DNA of 64,000 nucleotides from Mycobacterium shinjukuense (GTDB lineage: Bacteria > Actinomycetota > Actinomycetes > Mycobacteriales > Mycobacteriaceae): NCBI RefSeq assembly GCF_010730055.1, contig NZ_AP022575.1, forward strand, positions 62,001-126,000, in the 5' to 3' direction. The position numbers and the translations under genes were made by a program. The notes under the pieces were generated by a model, which did not search any database, was not told the origin of the DNA, and saw only the letters and a list, made by a program, of their open reading frames with translations. Below are positions 1 through 12,800 of the stretch, in pieces; position 1 is the stretch's first letter; the number at the start of each line of letters is the position of its first letter.

Positions 1-3000
1 TGGCGCCGCTGCCGCCGTTGCCGCCGTTGCCGCCGTTGCCGCCGGCTTGGCCGCCAGCGCCGTCGTCGTCGCCGCCGTTGCCGCCGTTGCCGCCGTTGCC
101 GCCGTTGCCGTCGGCAGTGGTGCCGTTGCCGCCGGCGCCGCCGTGGCCGCCGTGGCCGCCGTGGCCGCCGCCGTTGCCGCCGTCGCTGCCGTGGCCGCCG
201 TTGCCGCCGTCGCCGCCACGGCCACCAACGGCACCGCTACCACCGGCGCCACCGGAGCCACCGTCGCCTCCGGTGGCGCCGGTGGCAACGGCGCCAGTGC
301 CACCAAAGCCGCCGTTGCCGCCTCTGCCGCCGAGGCCATTGGCGATGCTGCCGGTGCCGCCATCACCCGCGTCACCGCCGTCGCCGCCGTTGCCGCTGGC
401 CTTGCTGCCGGTGCCACCGTTACCGCCGGCTCCGGCAGCACCGCCGTCGCCGCCGGTACCGGCGGAGCTGGTGCCGCCATTGCCGCCGTTGCCGCCGACA
501 CCGCCGTCACCGCCGGAGGTGCTGGTCCCCTTGCCGCCGTTGCCGCCGTTGCCGGCATTGCCGCCGCTACCACCGGCGCCACCTCTGCTGATGCCGGCGC
601 CGCCGTGACCTCCGAAGCCACCGTCGCCGCCTTTACCGCCGTCGGGACCGGGGCCGAGCGGGGGGTCGAAGGTGTTTGTGCCAGTGCCTCCATCGCCGCC
701 GCGGCCACCAACGCCGCCGTCGCCACCGACGGTGGTGCCGGTGCCTCCGTTGCCGCCGCGGCCGCCGGCCCCGCCGGAACCGCTGGCGACGTCGCCGCTG
801 CCGCCTTCGTTCGTGATGTCGGCGCCCGAGCCGCCCGCCCCGCCGCGACCGCCAGACCCGCCCGCGCCGCTAAAGCCGTTGCCGCCGTCGCCGCCTCTGC
901 CGCCGTTGCCGCCGTTGCCAGGGTTACTGCTGGTGGTGTTGCGGCCGGCTCCGCCGTCGCCGCCATTTCCGCCATTGCCGCCAGTGGTGCCGTCGCCGCC
1001 GTGGCCGCCGGCTCCGCCGTCGCCGGCGCCTGATGGACTTCCTGGGCCATTGAGGCCGCCGGCCCCGCCGTCACCTCCGGTGCCGCCGATGCCTGCGGTG
1101 CTGTTGCCGCCGCGGCCGCCTGTGCCTCCTTTGCCGCCGCCGCCGGTGCCGCCGTTGCCGCCGTCGCCCCCTTTCCCGCCGTGGCCGCCGGCGGCGCCGC
1201 CGTGGCCGCCGGTTCCGCCGTCGCCCCCGTCGCCGCCGGTTCCGCCGCCAGCGGCGACGGGGCCGCCGCCGTGGCCGCCGGCCCCGCCCTGGCCCCCGGT
1301 GCCGGTAGTGCTGGAGCCGCCGGCGCCGCCGTTGCCGCCGTGGCCGGCGTTGTGGCCGGGGGTGCTGGAGCCGCCGTTGCCGCCGTTGCCGCCGTTGCCG
1401 CCGTTGCCGGTGATGCTGGCGGCACCGGCGCCGCCGTTGCCGCCGTGGCCGGCGTTGTGGCCGGGGGTGCTGGAGCCGCCGTTGCCGCCGTTGCCGCCGT
1501 TGCCGCCGCTACCGGTGCCAATGAGGCCGTCGCCGGGGGTGCCGCCGTTGCCCCCGTCGCCGCCGCGGCCGCCGCCGTCGCCACCAAGACCGCCGATGCC
1601 GCCGGTGCCACCGGTGCCGCCGACGCCGGCGGTGCTGATGCCGCCGGTGCCGCCGTCGCCGCCGCCCGTCGCCGCTTGCCGCCGGTGCCGCCCTTGCCGC
1701 CTATGGCGCCGTTGCCGCCGGTTCCCCCCTCGCCGCCGGTGCCGCCAGTGCCGCCGTTGTCGCCAGCGCCCCCGGTGCCGCCGGTCCCGCCGTCCCCGCC
1801 GGTGCCACTGGCGCTGGTTCCGCCGGTACCGCCCTTGCCGCCGGCGCCGGCAATGCCGCCGCCAGCGGCGGCACCGCCGTTGCCACCGTTGCCGCCAGTG
1901 CCGCCGGCGGTGGCGCCGTCGCCGCCGGTGCCGCCGGTGCCGCCGGTGCCGGTTCTGCCGTTTGCGGTGATGCCCTGGCCGTTAATTCCACCGTTGCCGC
2001 CAGCACCGCCAGCACCGCCTGCACCGGCGGCGCTGATGCCGCCATTGCCGCCACCACCGCCGTTGCCGCCGTCGCCGCCCGAGCCAGCACCGCCGTTGCC
2101 GCCGTCGCCGCCATTGCCCCCGATGCCGCCAGTGCCGCCGGCGATGGTGCCGGTGCCGCCGGTGCCGCCGTTGCCGCCGTCGCCTCCGTCGTGACCCAAG
2201 ACGGCGGCGGCCCCGTTGCCGCCGTTGCCGCCGGTGCCGCCGACGCCTGCGGACCCGGTGCCGGCGCCGCCGTTGCCGCCGTTGCCGCCGTTGCCTCCGT
2301 CGCTGCCGCCGCCAAACGCCGTGAAGCCGCCGTTGCCGCCGTTGCCGCCGCGGCCGCCGGCGATGGTGCCGTTGCCGCCGTTGCCGCCGTTGCCTCCATC
2401 GCCGGTGCCACCAAAGCCGCCGCCGGTGCCGCCGTTGCCGCCGGTGCCGCCGTAGCCGCCGTAGCCGCCGTTGCCTCCGTCGCCGCCGCGGCCGGCGCCA
2501 CCAGCAGGGTCGACGACCACGGTGTTACCGCCGGTGCCGCCGTCGCCGCCGTCGCCACCGGTGCCCGCGCTGCCGCCGAAGCCCCCGCTCCCGGCCAGGC
2601 CGCCCGTCCCGCCGTCGCCGCCGCGCCCGCCGGTTCCGGCGAGGCTTCCGCCCAGACCGCCGATGCCGCCGTCGCCGCCGCGTCCGCCGTCGCCGCCGTC
2701 ACCGCCGCTGCCGTTGGTTCCGCCGGCGCTGTTACCGCCCGCGCCGCCGGCCCCACCCGCGCCGCCGGAGTAGCCGCCGGCGCCGAAAGTGCCGGTGTCG
2801 CCGTCGCCGCCGGCGCCGCCGGCGCCGCCGTGGCCGCCGTCGCCGATCCGGCCGGCGCCGCCCGGCCCGACCAGCCAGTTGTCGCCGCCCGCGCCGCCGG
2901 CACCACCGGCACCACCGGCACCACCGGCACTGCCGACACCATGGGCGCCGGCGCCGCCGGCCCCGCCGTGGCCGCCGTTCCCACCGACCCCGCCCAACAG

Positions 3001-3330
3001 CCCACCCATGCCGCCGGCACCGCCGGCGCCGCCGGCGCCGCCGGCACCCTGCAGGACACCTGCCTGGCCATTTTGACCCATGCCGCCGGCGCCGCCGGCG
3101 CCGCCGTTGCCGAACAGCCAGGCATTGCCGCCGGCCCCGCCGGCCCCGCCGGCCTGGCCCGCCAGGATGCCGCGCCCGCCGGCCCCACCCGTTCCGCCAT
3201 TGCCCCACAGCAGCCCGGCGTCACCGCCGCGACCGCCGGGCTGGCCCGCCGCCCCCGGTGCGCCGTTGCCGCCGTTGCCCCACAGCCATCCGCCGTTGCC
3301 GCCGGCCTGGCCGGGCGAGGTCCCGTTGGC
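1..3330 (-). repeat. PGRS Gly-Gly-X tandem codon repeats
   Basis: The plus strand is an almost uninterrupted series of gcc-gcc-gnn triplets. On the minus strand these encode Gly-Gly-Asn, Gly-Gly-Asp and Gly-Gly-Thr repeats. The period is 3 and 9 nt with no longer perfect unit. One larger duplication is visible: a stretch of about 120 nt around 1315-1400 recurs at about 1425-1505. Such tracts recombine and slip easily and are hard to sequence. Confidence 0.9.
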
Positions 3331-3699
3331 GCCGTCGCCGATCAGGATCCGCCCCGTCAGGGCGAGCGACGGAGCGTTGACGAGATCGAGAAGCTGCTGC
3401 TCCGCCGCGGCAACCACGTTGGTCGTCTCGGCGGCCGCATATGCGCTCGCACCGGCCTGCAGGTTGCGCACAAACTGGTCATGGAATCGGGCGACTTGCG
3501 CGCTGAGCGCCTGATATTCCTGGGCGTGGGCCCCGAACAATGCGGCGATGGCCGCCGAGACTTCATCGCCAGCCGCCGCCGCCAACGCCGTCGTGGAGGT
3601 CGCGGCCGCCGCATTGGCCGCGGAGACCGCTGAGCCGATGTCCGCCAAATCCGCCGCCGCCGCGTTGATCATCTCGGGTAGGGCGTAGACATACGACAT
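1..3699 (-). CDS. PE_PGRS family protein, 3' end outside window, with a frame switch
   Basis: The ATG at 3699 has AGGAG about 7 nt upstream. It opens a PE domain of about 100 residues (start MSYVYALPEM) with the YxxxE secretion motif as YAAAE near residue 90. A Gly-Gly-X / Gly-Gly-Asn-Gly PGRS region follows and runs off the left edge. PE_PGRS proteins are exported by ESX-5 to the cell surface; the role of this member is unknown. Down to about 1677 the Gly-rich frame is the one set by the ATG. From about 1666 to 1 the Gly-rich frame is a different one, so one base is missing (or two are extra) between 1666 and 1677. After the shift the ATG frame becomes Ala/Pro-rich but stays open to the edge. 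This is either a sequencing indel in GC-rich repeats or a real frameshift. Confidence 0.85.
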   Translation of the reverse strand, partial: MSYVYALPEMINAAAADLADIGSAVSAANAAAATSTTALAAAAGDEVSAAIAALFGAHAQEYQALSAQVARFHDQFVRNLQAGASAYAAAETTNVVAAAEQQLLDLVNAPSLALTGRILIGDGANGTSPGQAGGNGGWLWGNGGNGAPGAAGQPGGRGGDAGLLWGNGGTGGAGGRGILAGQAGGAGGAGGNAWLFGNGGAGGAGGMGQNGQAGVLQGAGGAGGAGGAGGMGGLLGGVGGNGGHGGAGGAGAHGVGSAGGAGGAGGAGGAGGDNWLVGPGGAGRIGDGGHGGAGGAGGDGDTGTFGAGGYSGGAGGAGGAGGNSAGGTNGSGGDGGDGGRGGDGGIGGLGGSLAGTGGRGGDGGTGGLAGSGGFGGSAGTGGDGGDGGTGGNTVVVDPAGGAGRGGDGGNGGYGGYGGTGGNGGTGGGFGGTGDGGNGGNGGNGTIAGGRGGNGGNGGFTAFGGGSDGGNGGNGGNGGAGTGSAGVGGTGGNGGNGAAAVLGHDGGDGGNGGTGGTGTIAGGTGGIGGNGGDGGNGGAGSGGDGGNGGGGGNGGISAAGAGGAGGAGGNGGINGQGITANGRTGTGGTGGTGGDGATAGGTGGNGGNGGAAAGGGIAGAGGKGGTGGTSASGTGGDGGTGGTGGAGDNGGTGGTGGEGGTGGNGAIGGKGGTGGKRRRAAATAAPAASAPPASAAPVAPAASAVLVATAAAAAATGATAAPPATASLAPVAAATAATAATAAPAPPATTPATAATAAPVPPASPATAATAATAATAAPAPPATTPATAATAAPAAPALPAPGARAGPAATAAAPSPLAAEPAATGATAEPAATAAPPAATAGKGATAATAAPAAAAKEAQAAAAATAPQASAAPEVTAGPAASMAQEVHQAPATAEPAATAATAPLAAMAEMAATAEPAATPPAVTLATAATAAEAATAATALAARAGLAVAAGRAARAPTSRTKAAAATSPAVPAGPAAAAATEAPAPPSVATAALVAAAAMEALAQTPSTPRSAPVPTAVKAATVASEVTAAPASAEVAPVVAAAMPATAATAARGPAPPAVTAVSAATAAMAAPAPPVPAATAVLPEPAVTVAPAARPAATAATAVTRVMAAPAASPMASAAEAATAALVALAPLPPAPPEATVAPVAPVVAVPLVAVAATAATAATAATAATAAATAATAATAAPAATAPLPTATAATAATAATAATTTALAAKPAATAATAATAAAAP

Positions 3700-3836
3700 T
3701 TCTCACTCCTACTTTGTGCTCGTAGGTTTTCTGTGGGCTATTCCAACGGAGCGTCGCACCGACGTAGATTTGTTGATCTTGCCGGTACGGTCTTCGGCAG
3801 ATATCCGAAAGCCAAAAATTGCGCTCCAGGACCGGG

Positions 3837-6800
3837 TCATGACCCCACCCCGATGTTGAGGAAACCGGAAAGCTTCGTGCCAATGTTGCCGAAGCCGGAG
3901 ATATACCCCTGCAGCAGACCGAGCGTGCTCGCGTTGTAGAAGCCCGACAGGACATTACCCGCGTTCGCCCAGCCCGACTGCAGGTTGCCGAAGTTTTGGA
4001 AGCCGGAATTTCCCTGGCCGGCGACATTGAAGAACCCCGAGTTCTGGGTGACTGCGTTTCCGAAGCCCGATACCGCGCCAGCGACGTTGTTGAAGAAGCC
4101 TGATGCGCCACCCGCGCCGGAGTTGAAGAAGCCGGACGACGGAGAACTGGTCGAATTGAAGAATCCCGGGGTTTGCTGCCATCCGAAGCCAATAGTAAAC
4201 GGGCCCACGCTGCCTGTGCCGGGCTCAATGGGCAACGAGAAAACCATGTCTATCGGTGTTTCCGGGTTGAGCACGCTCAAATCGACTGTGAACGGGCCGA
4301 TGTGTTGGGTGATGATCGGTGTTGTCACCGTGACACACTCGCCGGTGAATGGGTCGCAGATCCGTGTTATCAAACTTATTGGTATATCGAATTCTTCAAC
4401 GGTGAACATTTCCTGCGTGACGGCATTGATGGCGCCGCGGATCGGTATTTCGATGTTGCTATCGACGGTGTAGCTCCACGGGATATCCGGAATGGTGATC
4501 TGGTAGGCGAAACCGCCTAGACCCTGATAGTCGCCTCGCCAGAAGGCGCCGTTGCTGTAGTTTCCCGAAATGAAAAAGCCGGTGTCCACATTGCCGGAGT
4601 TTCCAATTCCCGTGTTGGCGTTTCCGGTGTTGAAGTAGCCGGTGTTGTAGCCGCCGGTGTTGAAGCCGCCGGTGTTGAAGCTGCCCGGGTTGAAGCTGCC
4701 GGTATTGGTGTTGCCCACGTTGTAGAGGCCGGTGTTGTAGTTGCCGGCGTTGCCGATGCCGGTGTTGACCAGGCCGGTGTTGAAGAAGCCCGTATTGGTG
4801 CTGCCGGTGTTGCCGATGCCGGTGTTGTAGCTGCCGGAGTTTCCGATGCCCCAGTTTCCGGTGCCCGAGTTGAAAAAGCCGATGTTGTCGGTGCCCGAGT
4901 TGAACAAGCCGAAGTTGCCGCTGCCCGTGTTGAAGCCGCCGATTCCCACCTGCATGTCACCGCTCAGGCCAATGCCGATATTTCCGTTGCCGGTGTTGCC
5001 GAGGCCGATATTTGCGTTGCCGGTATTGCCGAAGCCGATGTTGAAGCTGCCGGTGTTGCCGAAACCGAGGTTTTGGACGGCGGCCGTCAGCGCGGGGCCC
5101 GAGTTTCCGAAACCGATGTTGACGCTGCCGATGTTTCCGCTGCCCAAGTTGTGGCTGCCGATGTTTCCGCTGCCCAGGTTGTAGGTGCCGAGATTGCCGA
5201 GGCCGAAGTTGTGGCTGCCGATGTTTCCGCTGCCCAGGTTCCCCAATCCGAGGTTTGCCAGACCCAGGTTGAAAGTCGCGCTCGGCCCATGCTGCAACCA
5301 GCCGGCCAGGTCGGCGCCGACGTTGTTGAAGCCCGAGACAGGGCTCGGTGTTCCCAGGCCCGTGTTGAACAGGCCCGAAACGGTACTCCCCAAGTTCGCC
5401 CAGCCCGATTGCAGCGAACCGTAGTTCTGGAACCCAGAGTTTCCCATCGCCGCGGTGGCGACGTTGTAGAAGCCCGAATTGTTGCCGAAATTTTGCCAGC
5501 CCGACGCGCTGCCAGCGCCCCAGTTCAGAAAGCCCGACGACGGGCCTATGGTGGCATTGAAAAAGCCCGGTTGCGGCTCAAGGTTGATGAGCGGAATGTG
5601 GATGGGCCCCAGCCCACCCGTTGCCAGGATGTGTATGACGGTTGAACCGTCCGGATTGCCGATGTTAATGTTGATCGCGGGTTGTGGGCCAAAGTTGATG
5701 ACGATGGGCGTGTTCAAGGGGGCCGAGTCGTCGCCACCGTGAATATGGATGGGGCCCATCGGAGCGGTGATTGTGCCGCCGAATATGCCCAAATCGAGAT
5801 CCCCTCGGGCGTTGATCACCGGAATGGTGATGGCGGGAATGGAGATGTCGGTGATGGTGCCGACGATGGGTATGTTGACGGGCACGTCGACGGTGAGGAA
5901 TGCGGACACGCTGTCGACCGTAACGGTGTAGTTGGCCGCCAACAGGCCCTGCCTATCGGCGCGCCAGAAAAAGCCGTTGTTCATATCGCCGCTGATAAAG
6001 CCGCCGGTGTCAAAGTCGCCGGAGTTCGCGATGCCGGTGTTGTAATGGCCGGTGTTATACAAGCCGGTGTTGTAGTCGCCGGGGTTGGCGATGCCGGTGT
6101 TGTAATGGCCGGTGTTATACAGGCCGGTGTTGTAGTCGCCGGGGTTGGCGATGCCGGTGTTGTAATGGCCGGTGTTATACAAGCCGGTGTTGTAGGCGCC
6201 CGCATTGCCGATGCCGGTGTTGCCGGTGCCGGAGTTGCCGATGCCGAAGTTGCCGCTGCCCGAGTTTCCGATGCCGATGTTGCCGGTGCCCGAGTTGAAG
6301 AGGCCGATGTTGCCGGTGCCTGAGTTCAGGGCGCCGACACCGACCTGGCCGGTGCCGCTGAGCCCGATGCCGATGTTGCCGCTGCCGGTGAGCCCGATGC
6401 CGAAGTTGCCGCTGCCGGTGTTGCCGAAGCCGATGTTGTGGCTGCCGGTGTTGCCGAAGCCGATGTTGCTGCTGCCCAGGTTGCCGAATCCGAGGTTGTT
6501 GCTGCCCACATCGCCGAAGCCGAAGTTGGCCGCACCCTGGTTTCCGAGGCCGAAGTTGTAGGCGCCGACGTTGCCGCTGCCCACGTTGAAATCGCCGAAG
6601 TTTCCGCTGCCCACATTCCATCGGCCGAGGTCAGCAAGACCCAGGTTCACCATCGTTGTCCCGGTTGGGCCGCGGAACAGGCCGGCCAGGTCGGTGCCGG
6701 TGGTTGACCAGCCCGATAGGTTGGCTGCCACGGTCAGGTTTGCGGTGCCGGTGTTGTGAAAGCCCGAGACGACGTTGCCCAGGTTCGCCCAACCCGATTG

Positions 6801-9800
6801 CAGCGAGCCGAAGTTCTGGAATCCGGAGTTTCCCATGCTTGCCGAGGCGCTGTTCCAGAAGCCCGAGTTGTTGCCGCCGACGTTGCCGAAGCCTGATGCG
6901 GAACCGGCGCCGGAGTTGAAGAAGCCCGACGAGGGGGTGGAACTCGAGTTCCCGAACCCAGGGGCGGGCGGTATGTCGAGCAGCACGATTCTGATGGGGC
7001 CGACACCGCTGCGAATTGCGATCGGCAGCGAGGTAGTCGGTCCGCCGACGGTGACATCGATCACCGGCAGGGTACCGGTGATGGGCGGAATGATGATGGG
7101 TCCGATGGTGTAATCGACGATTCCGGCTCCATTGATGACGATCGGCGAAATGGTGAGCCCGTTCTCGAGAGCAAAGCTGTCGAGATCCAGGTGGATCGGG
7201 ATATTGATGGGGACGTTGAGGTCCATGTTCACCAGGGGAAATTCGGGGATGTTAATTTCAACGTGCGCACCCCACAGCCCTTGGAAATCGCCCCGCCAAA
7301 AGACGCCGTTGCTATAGTTTCCCGCGTTGAAGGCGCCGGTGTTGACGTTACCCGAGTTTGCCAGCCCGGTGTTGTAATCGCCGGTGTTGAAGCTGCCGGT
7401 GTTGTAGTTGCCGGTGTTGTAGTTGCCGGTGTTGGTGCTGCCGGTGTTGAAGCTGCCGGTGTTGTAGTTGCCGGGGTTGGCGATGCCGGTGTTGGTGCTG
7501 CCGGCGTTGGCGATGCCGGTGTTGTAGTTGCCCGCGTTGGCGATGCCCGTGTTGCCGGTGCCCGGGTTCCACAGGCCCCAGTTGCCGGTGCCCGAGTTCC
7601 CGATGCCCACGTTGCCGATGCCCGGGTTGCCGATGCCCCAGTTTGCGGTGCCCGCGTTGAACAGGCCGACGTTGCCGCTGCCCGCGTTGAACAGGCCGAC
7701 GTTGCCGCTGCCCGAGTTGAACAGGCCGACGTTGCCGCTGCCCGAATTCAGGGCGCCGAAACCGATCTGGCCACTGCCGGTGAGCCCGATGCCGATGTTG
7801 TTGTCGCCGGTGAGCCCGATGCCGATGTTGTTGCTACCGGTGTTGGCAAAGCCGAGGTTGTTGCTGCCCGCGTTCCCGAAGCCGAAATTGTGGTTGCCCA
7901 GGTTCCCCAGGCCGAGGTTGTCGTTGCCGAAATTCCCGGGGCCAATGTTGCCGCTGCCGGCATTGCCGAAGCCGAAGTGGTGGCTGCCGATGTTGCCGCT
8001 GCCCAAGTTCGCGGTGCCGACGTTTCCGTATCCGAAGTTGAAGGCGCCGACGTTGCCGCTGCCGATATTGTCACCGCCGATATTCGCAACACCCACGTTA
8101 GCGAGCGGGTTGGCAAGGAGCAGGCCCGCGAGGTTGCTGCCTGTATTGGTGCCCGGATTGAAAAAGCCCGAGATTGTGTTACCGAAGTTGGACACTCCCG
8201 ACACCAACTCGCCAACGTTTTGATAGCCCGACATTCCCGAGGTGCCGGAGGAGAGGTTGAAGAAACCGGAAATGTTGCCGCCCACATTTCCAACGCCAGA
8301 TACCGTCCCGGTGCCGGAGTTGAAGAATCCCGACGACGGCGTGCCGGTCGTGTTTCCAAAGCCCGGGCGGGCCGGGATGTCGATGGGCGGCAGCTTAACG
8401 GGCAGAAGATCGCCGGCGCCGACGATGTCGATCAGGGGGCCCGGGCCGGCACCGATATGCACGCCAATCGCGGGCAGGGCGATCGTGATACTCGAGATGG
8501 TGATCGGCCTGGTATCGAGGATTCTTGAAGGAATGTTGTCGAAGAATGTCGCGTGGACCGTGACCGCCGGAATGGTGAAGGACTCCACGGTGACGGTACC
8601 GAGTGTGCCGCTGATCGGGATGTCGAGGTAGATCGGCACGTGGAGGTGCATGGGGATGGCGGTGTCGGGAATGGTGCCTGTGCTGCTATAGCCCCACAGC
8701 CCTTGGTGGTCGCCCGTCCACAAGAGCCCGTTGCTGTAGTTGCCGGAGATGAATGCGCCGGTGTCGACGTTGCCCGAATTCGCCAGGCCGGTGTTGTAGT
8801 TGCCGGTGTTGAGGTAGCCGGTGTTGTAAGAGCCCGGGTTGAGGCCGCCCGTGTTGAAACTTCCCACGTTGAAGCTGCCGGTGTTGTCGTTGCCCGCGTT
8901 GCCGATGCCGGTGTTGACGCTGCCGGAGTTGAAGAAGCCGGTGTTGGTGCTGCCGGTGTTGCCCATGCCGGTGTTGCGGCTGCCGGTGTTGCCGACGCCG
9001 AGGTTGCCGGTGCCCGAGTTGCCGATGCCGACGTTGCCGGTGCCGGAGTTGAACAAGCCGATGTTGCCGCTGCCCGAGTTCAGCGCGCCGAAACCGAGCT
9101 GGCCACTGCCGGTGAGCCCGATACCGACGTTGCTGTTGCCGGTGTTGCCGAAGCCGATGTTGCCGCTGCCGGTGTTGCCAAACCCGATGTTGCCGCTGCC
9201 GGTGTTGCCGAAGCCGACGTTGTGGCTGCCATTGTTGCCGAAGCCGACGTTGCCGCTGCCGGTGTTGCCGAAGCCGACGTTTGCGTTGCCGAGGTCGGCC
9301 CAGCCGACGTTGTAATCACCCAAGTTCCCGAACCCCAGGTTGTATGCGCCGACGTTGCCCAAGCCCACGTTGAACGTCGACGTCCCGGCCACCTGGCTGT
9401 GGAAGAAGCCCGCGAGGTTGCCGCCGATGTTTGACATGCCCGAGACGTTGGCCGGCGTGGCGATGCCGGTGTTGAAAAGGCCCGACACGGTGTTGCCCAG
9501 GTTCGCCAGGCCCGATTGCAGTGCGCCGTGGTTTCTGAAGCCGGAGGTTCCGAAGTCCGCGAGGTTCTGAATGCCCGAGATGTTGGCGCCGATGTTGGCG
9601 ATGCCCGACACGGTTCCGCCGCCGCCGTTGAAAAATCCGGAGGACGGGCTGGTGGTGGAGTTGAAGAAGCCGGTGGCCGTCGGGATGTGGACCAGCGTCC
9701 AATCGACGGGGCCGATGCTGGCCGTGACGGGGACCCGCACCACGGTTGAACCCTCGGGATCTCCGATGTTGAACGAGATCGAAGGACCGAAAGCCCTGAT

Positions 9801-12800
9801 TGGCGGGACGGTGACCGAGTCGATCACTCCGTGCGCGAGCGGGACCGGCCCGAGGGGGACGCCGAAACCGAAGTTGACGGACCGCAGGGTAATGCCGCTG
9901 AAGAGCGTTTCGGTGACGTTGGCCGTGATGGGGATGTTGATGGGAACGCTCACCTCGACATGAGCGGGAATCTCGGGAACATGGATCGTGTAGTGGGCGC
10001 CCCACAGGCCCTGGTAATCGCCCTTCCACAAGAGCCCGTTGCTGTAGTTGCCGGAGATGAAAAAGCCGGTGTTGATATCGCCGGAATTCGCCAGGCCGGT
10101 GTTGTAGGTGCCGGTGTTGAGGTAACCGGTGTTGTAGGAGCCCGGGTTGAGGCCGCCCGTGTTGAAATTTCCCGCGTTGAAGCTACCGGTGTTGTAGTCG
10201 CCCGCGTTGCCGATTCCGGTGTTGACGCTGCCGGAGTTGAAGAAACCCGTGTTGACATCGCCGGAGTTGAAGAAGCCCGTATTGGCGCCGCCGGTGTTGC
10301 CAAGACCGGCATTGCCGCTGCCGGTGTTGCCGACGCCGAGGTTGCCGGTGCCCGAGTTGCCGACGCCGACGTTGTCGGTGCCGGAGTTGAACAAGCCGAT
10401 GTTGCCGCTGCCCGAGTTCCAACCGCCGAAGCCCACCAGGTTGCTACCAATAAACCCGATACCGACGTTGTTGTTGCCGGTGTTGCCGAAGCCGATGTTG
10501 CCGTCACCGGTGTTGCCGAAGCCGATGTTGCCGCTGCCGGTGTTGCCGAAGCCGATGTTGCCGTTGCCGGTGTTGCCGAAGCCGAAGTTGTTGTTGCCCA
10601 GGTCGCCGAAACCGACGTTGGCGTTGCCGAAGTTTCCGCTGCCGAGGTTGAAACTTCCGATGTTGCCGCTGCCCAGGTTGAAGTTGCCGGAGTTTCCACT
10701 ACCCAGGTTCAATTGGCCAAGGTTTCCCAAACCCAGGCTGAACGCCGACATCCCGCCAACCTGGTCGTGGAACAAGCCGACGAGGTTGCTGCCGGTGTTG
10801 AAGAGACCCGAGACATTGGCCGGCGCCACGAGGCCCGCCAGGCCGGTGTTGGAGAAGCCCGAGACGCTGCTCCCCAAGTTTGCCCAGCCCGATTGCAGCG
10901 AGCCGAAGTTGAGGAAGCCCGAATTTCCGATGACATTCCCCACGCCGCCGTTCCAGATGCCCGAACTGCTGCCGCCGAAGTTTTGGAAACCAGATGTGCC
11001 ACCGGCGCCCGAATTAAAGAAGCCCGACGAGGGGCTGGTGGTCGAATTTCCGAAGCCGGGGCCCGCCGGGATGTTGAGCAGCGTGATCGTCCCGCCCTCG
11101 AGGGCACCGACAATGCTGAGGGGTATGGCAACGTCTGGTCCGCCGATTGTAAGTACGATCGGAGGAACAGTAATAGTTGATGCGCCGAGGACGACGGGGC
11201 CAAAAAAGAACAGACCGCCCAGGTAGTCGATTCGGGGGAAAACTGTTCCGGCTACGGTGAGAGGTATGGGCATGCCCCCCAGGGGAATTGCCATATTTAC
11301 CGGTATAATCATCTGCATGTTTATGGGCATGTAGGGGATGGTGACGGAGAGATCGATGGCGATCTGGCCCTGGTTATCACCCAACATGAAGAAGCCGTTG
11401 TTGAAGTTGCCCGTGTTGAAGGCGCCGGTGTTGACGTCGCCCGTGTTGAAAAATCCGGTGTTGATGTTGCCCGTATTGAAGTGGCCGGTGTTGGTGTTGC
11501 CCGGGTTGAAGCCGCCCGTGTTGGTGCTGCCCACGTTGAAGCTGCCGGTGTTGTAGCTGCCGGTGTTGTACAAGCCCGTGTTGACGCCGCCGGCATTGTA
11601 GAAGCCGGTGTTGTAGTGGCCGGCGTTGCCGACGCCCGTGTTGCCGGTGCCGGGATTCTCGACGCCCCAGTTTCCGATCCCTGCGTTGAGCAGGCCCCGA
11701 TTCCCGGTGCCCGAGTTTGCGATGCCGACATTTCCGGTTCCCGCGTTGAACAGACCGACGTTGTTGGTGCCCGAATTGAGGAGGCCGATGTTGCCGCTGC
11801 CCGAATTCAGGCCGCCGAAGCCCACCAGGTTGCTGCCGGTAAATCCGATACCGACGTTGTTGTTGCCGGTGTTGCCGAAGCCGACGTTCCCGTTACCGGT
11901 GTTGCCGAAGCCGATGTTGCCGCTGCCGGCGTTGCCGAAGCCGATGTTGCCGCTGCCAGCGTTGCCGAAGCCGAAGTTGTGGCTGCCCAGGTTGCCCAAA
12001 CCGAAGTTTGCGTCGCCGATGTTTCCGCCACCGACGTTGTGGCTGCCGATGTTTCCGTCACCGAAGAGGTTATAGCTACCGAAATTTCCGCTGCCGAAGA
12101 TGTTGTAGTCGCCTAGGTTTGCGTTGGCGAAGATGTTGTAGTTACCGAGGTTCGCGTTGCCGAGGATGTTTCCGACGCCCTGGTTTGCCAAGCCCACGTT
12201 GAGCAGATTGATGCGGAGGAAGGCGCCCGACACGTTTCTTCCGGCGTTAAAGACACCCGAGACATTGGCCGGGGTGGTGACGTTCACCATGCTCAAGTTG
12301 ATGAGGCCCGACATGGTGTTACCCGAGTTCACCAGGCCCGATACCAACACGCCGACGTTTGCAAAGCCTGAGTTACCGGTGGCCCCCAATGACGTGTTGA
12401 AGAATCCAGAGTTGTTGGCACCGGTGTTGAAGAAGCCCGATGCGCTGCCGGCGCCGGTGTTGAAAAAGCCCGACGACGGCACCGTGGTCGAGTTACCGAA
12501 ACCAGGGCCCCCGAAAAACAGGCCCTGGTAATTGCCTCTCCACAAGAAGCCGTTGCTGTAGTTGCCGTAGATGAAAGCGCCGGTGTTGACATCGCCCGAG
12601 TTGGCAAAGCCGGTGTTGTGATTGCCGGTGTTGAAGTAGCCGGTGTTGTGATCGCCGGCGTTGAAGCCGCCGGTGTTGCCGGTGCCCGGGTTGAAGCTGC
12701 CGGTGTTGTAGTTGCCCGAGTTGCCGACGCCGGTGTTGGCGATGCCGGAGTTGAAAAAGCCGGTGTTGACGCTGCCGGAATTGCCGATGCCGGTGTTGAG

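Noticed and set aside
18..3633. Long plus-strand frames rich in Pro-Pro-Leu or Ala-Ala-Val, and a 507-codon minus frame at 1701-3224
   Set aside because: They are other-frame readings of the PGRS triplet repeats; only the minus frame from 3699 has a PE domain and a ribosome site.
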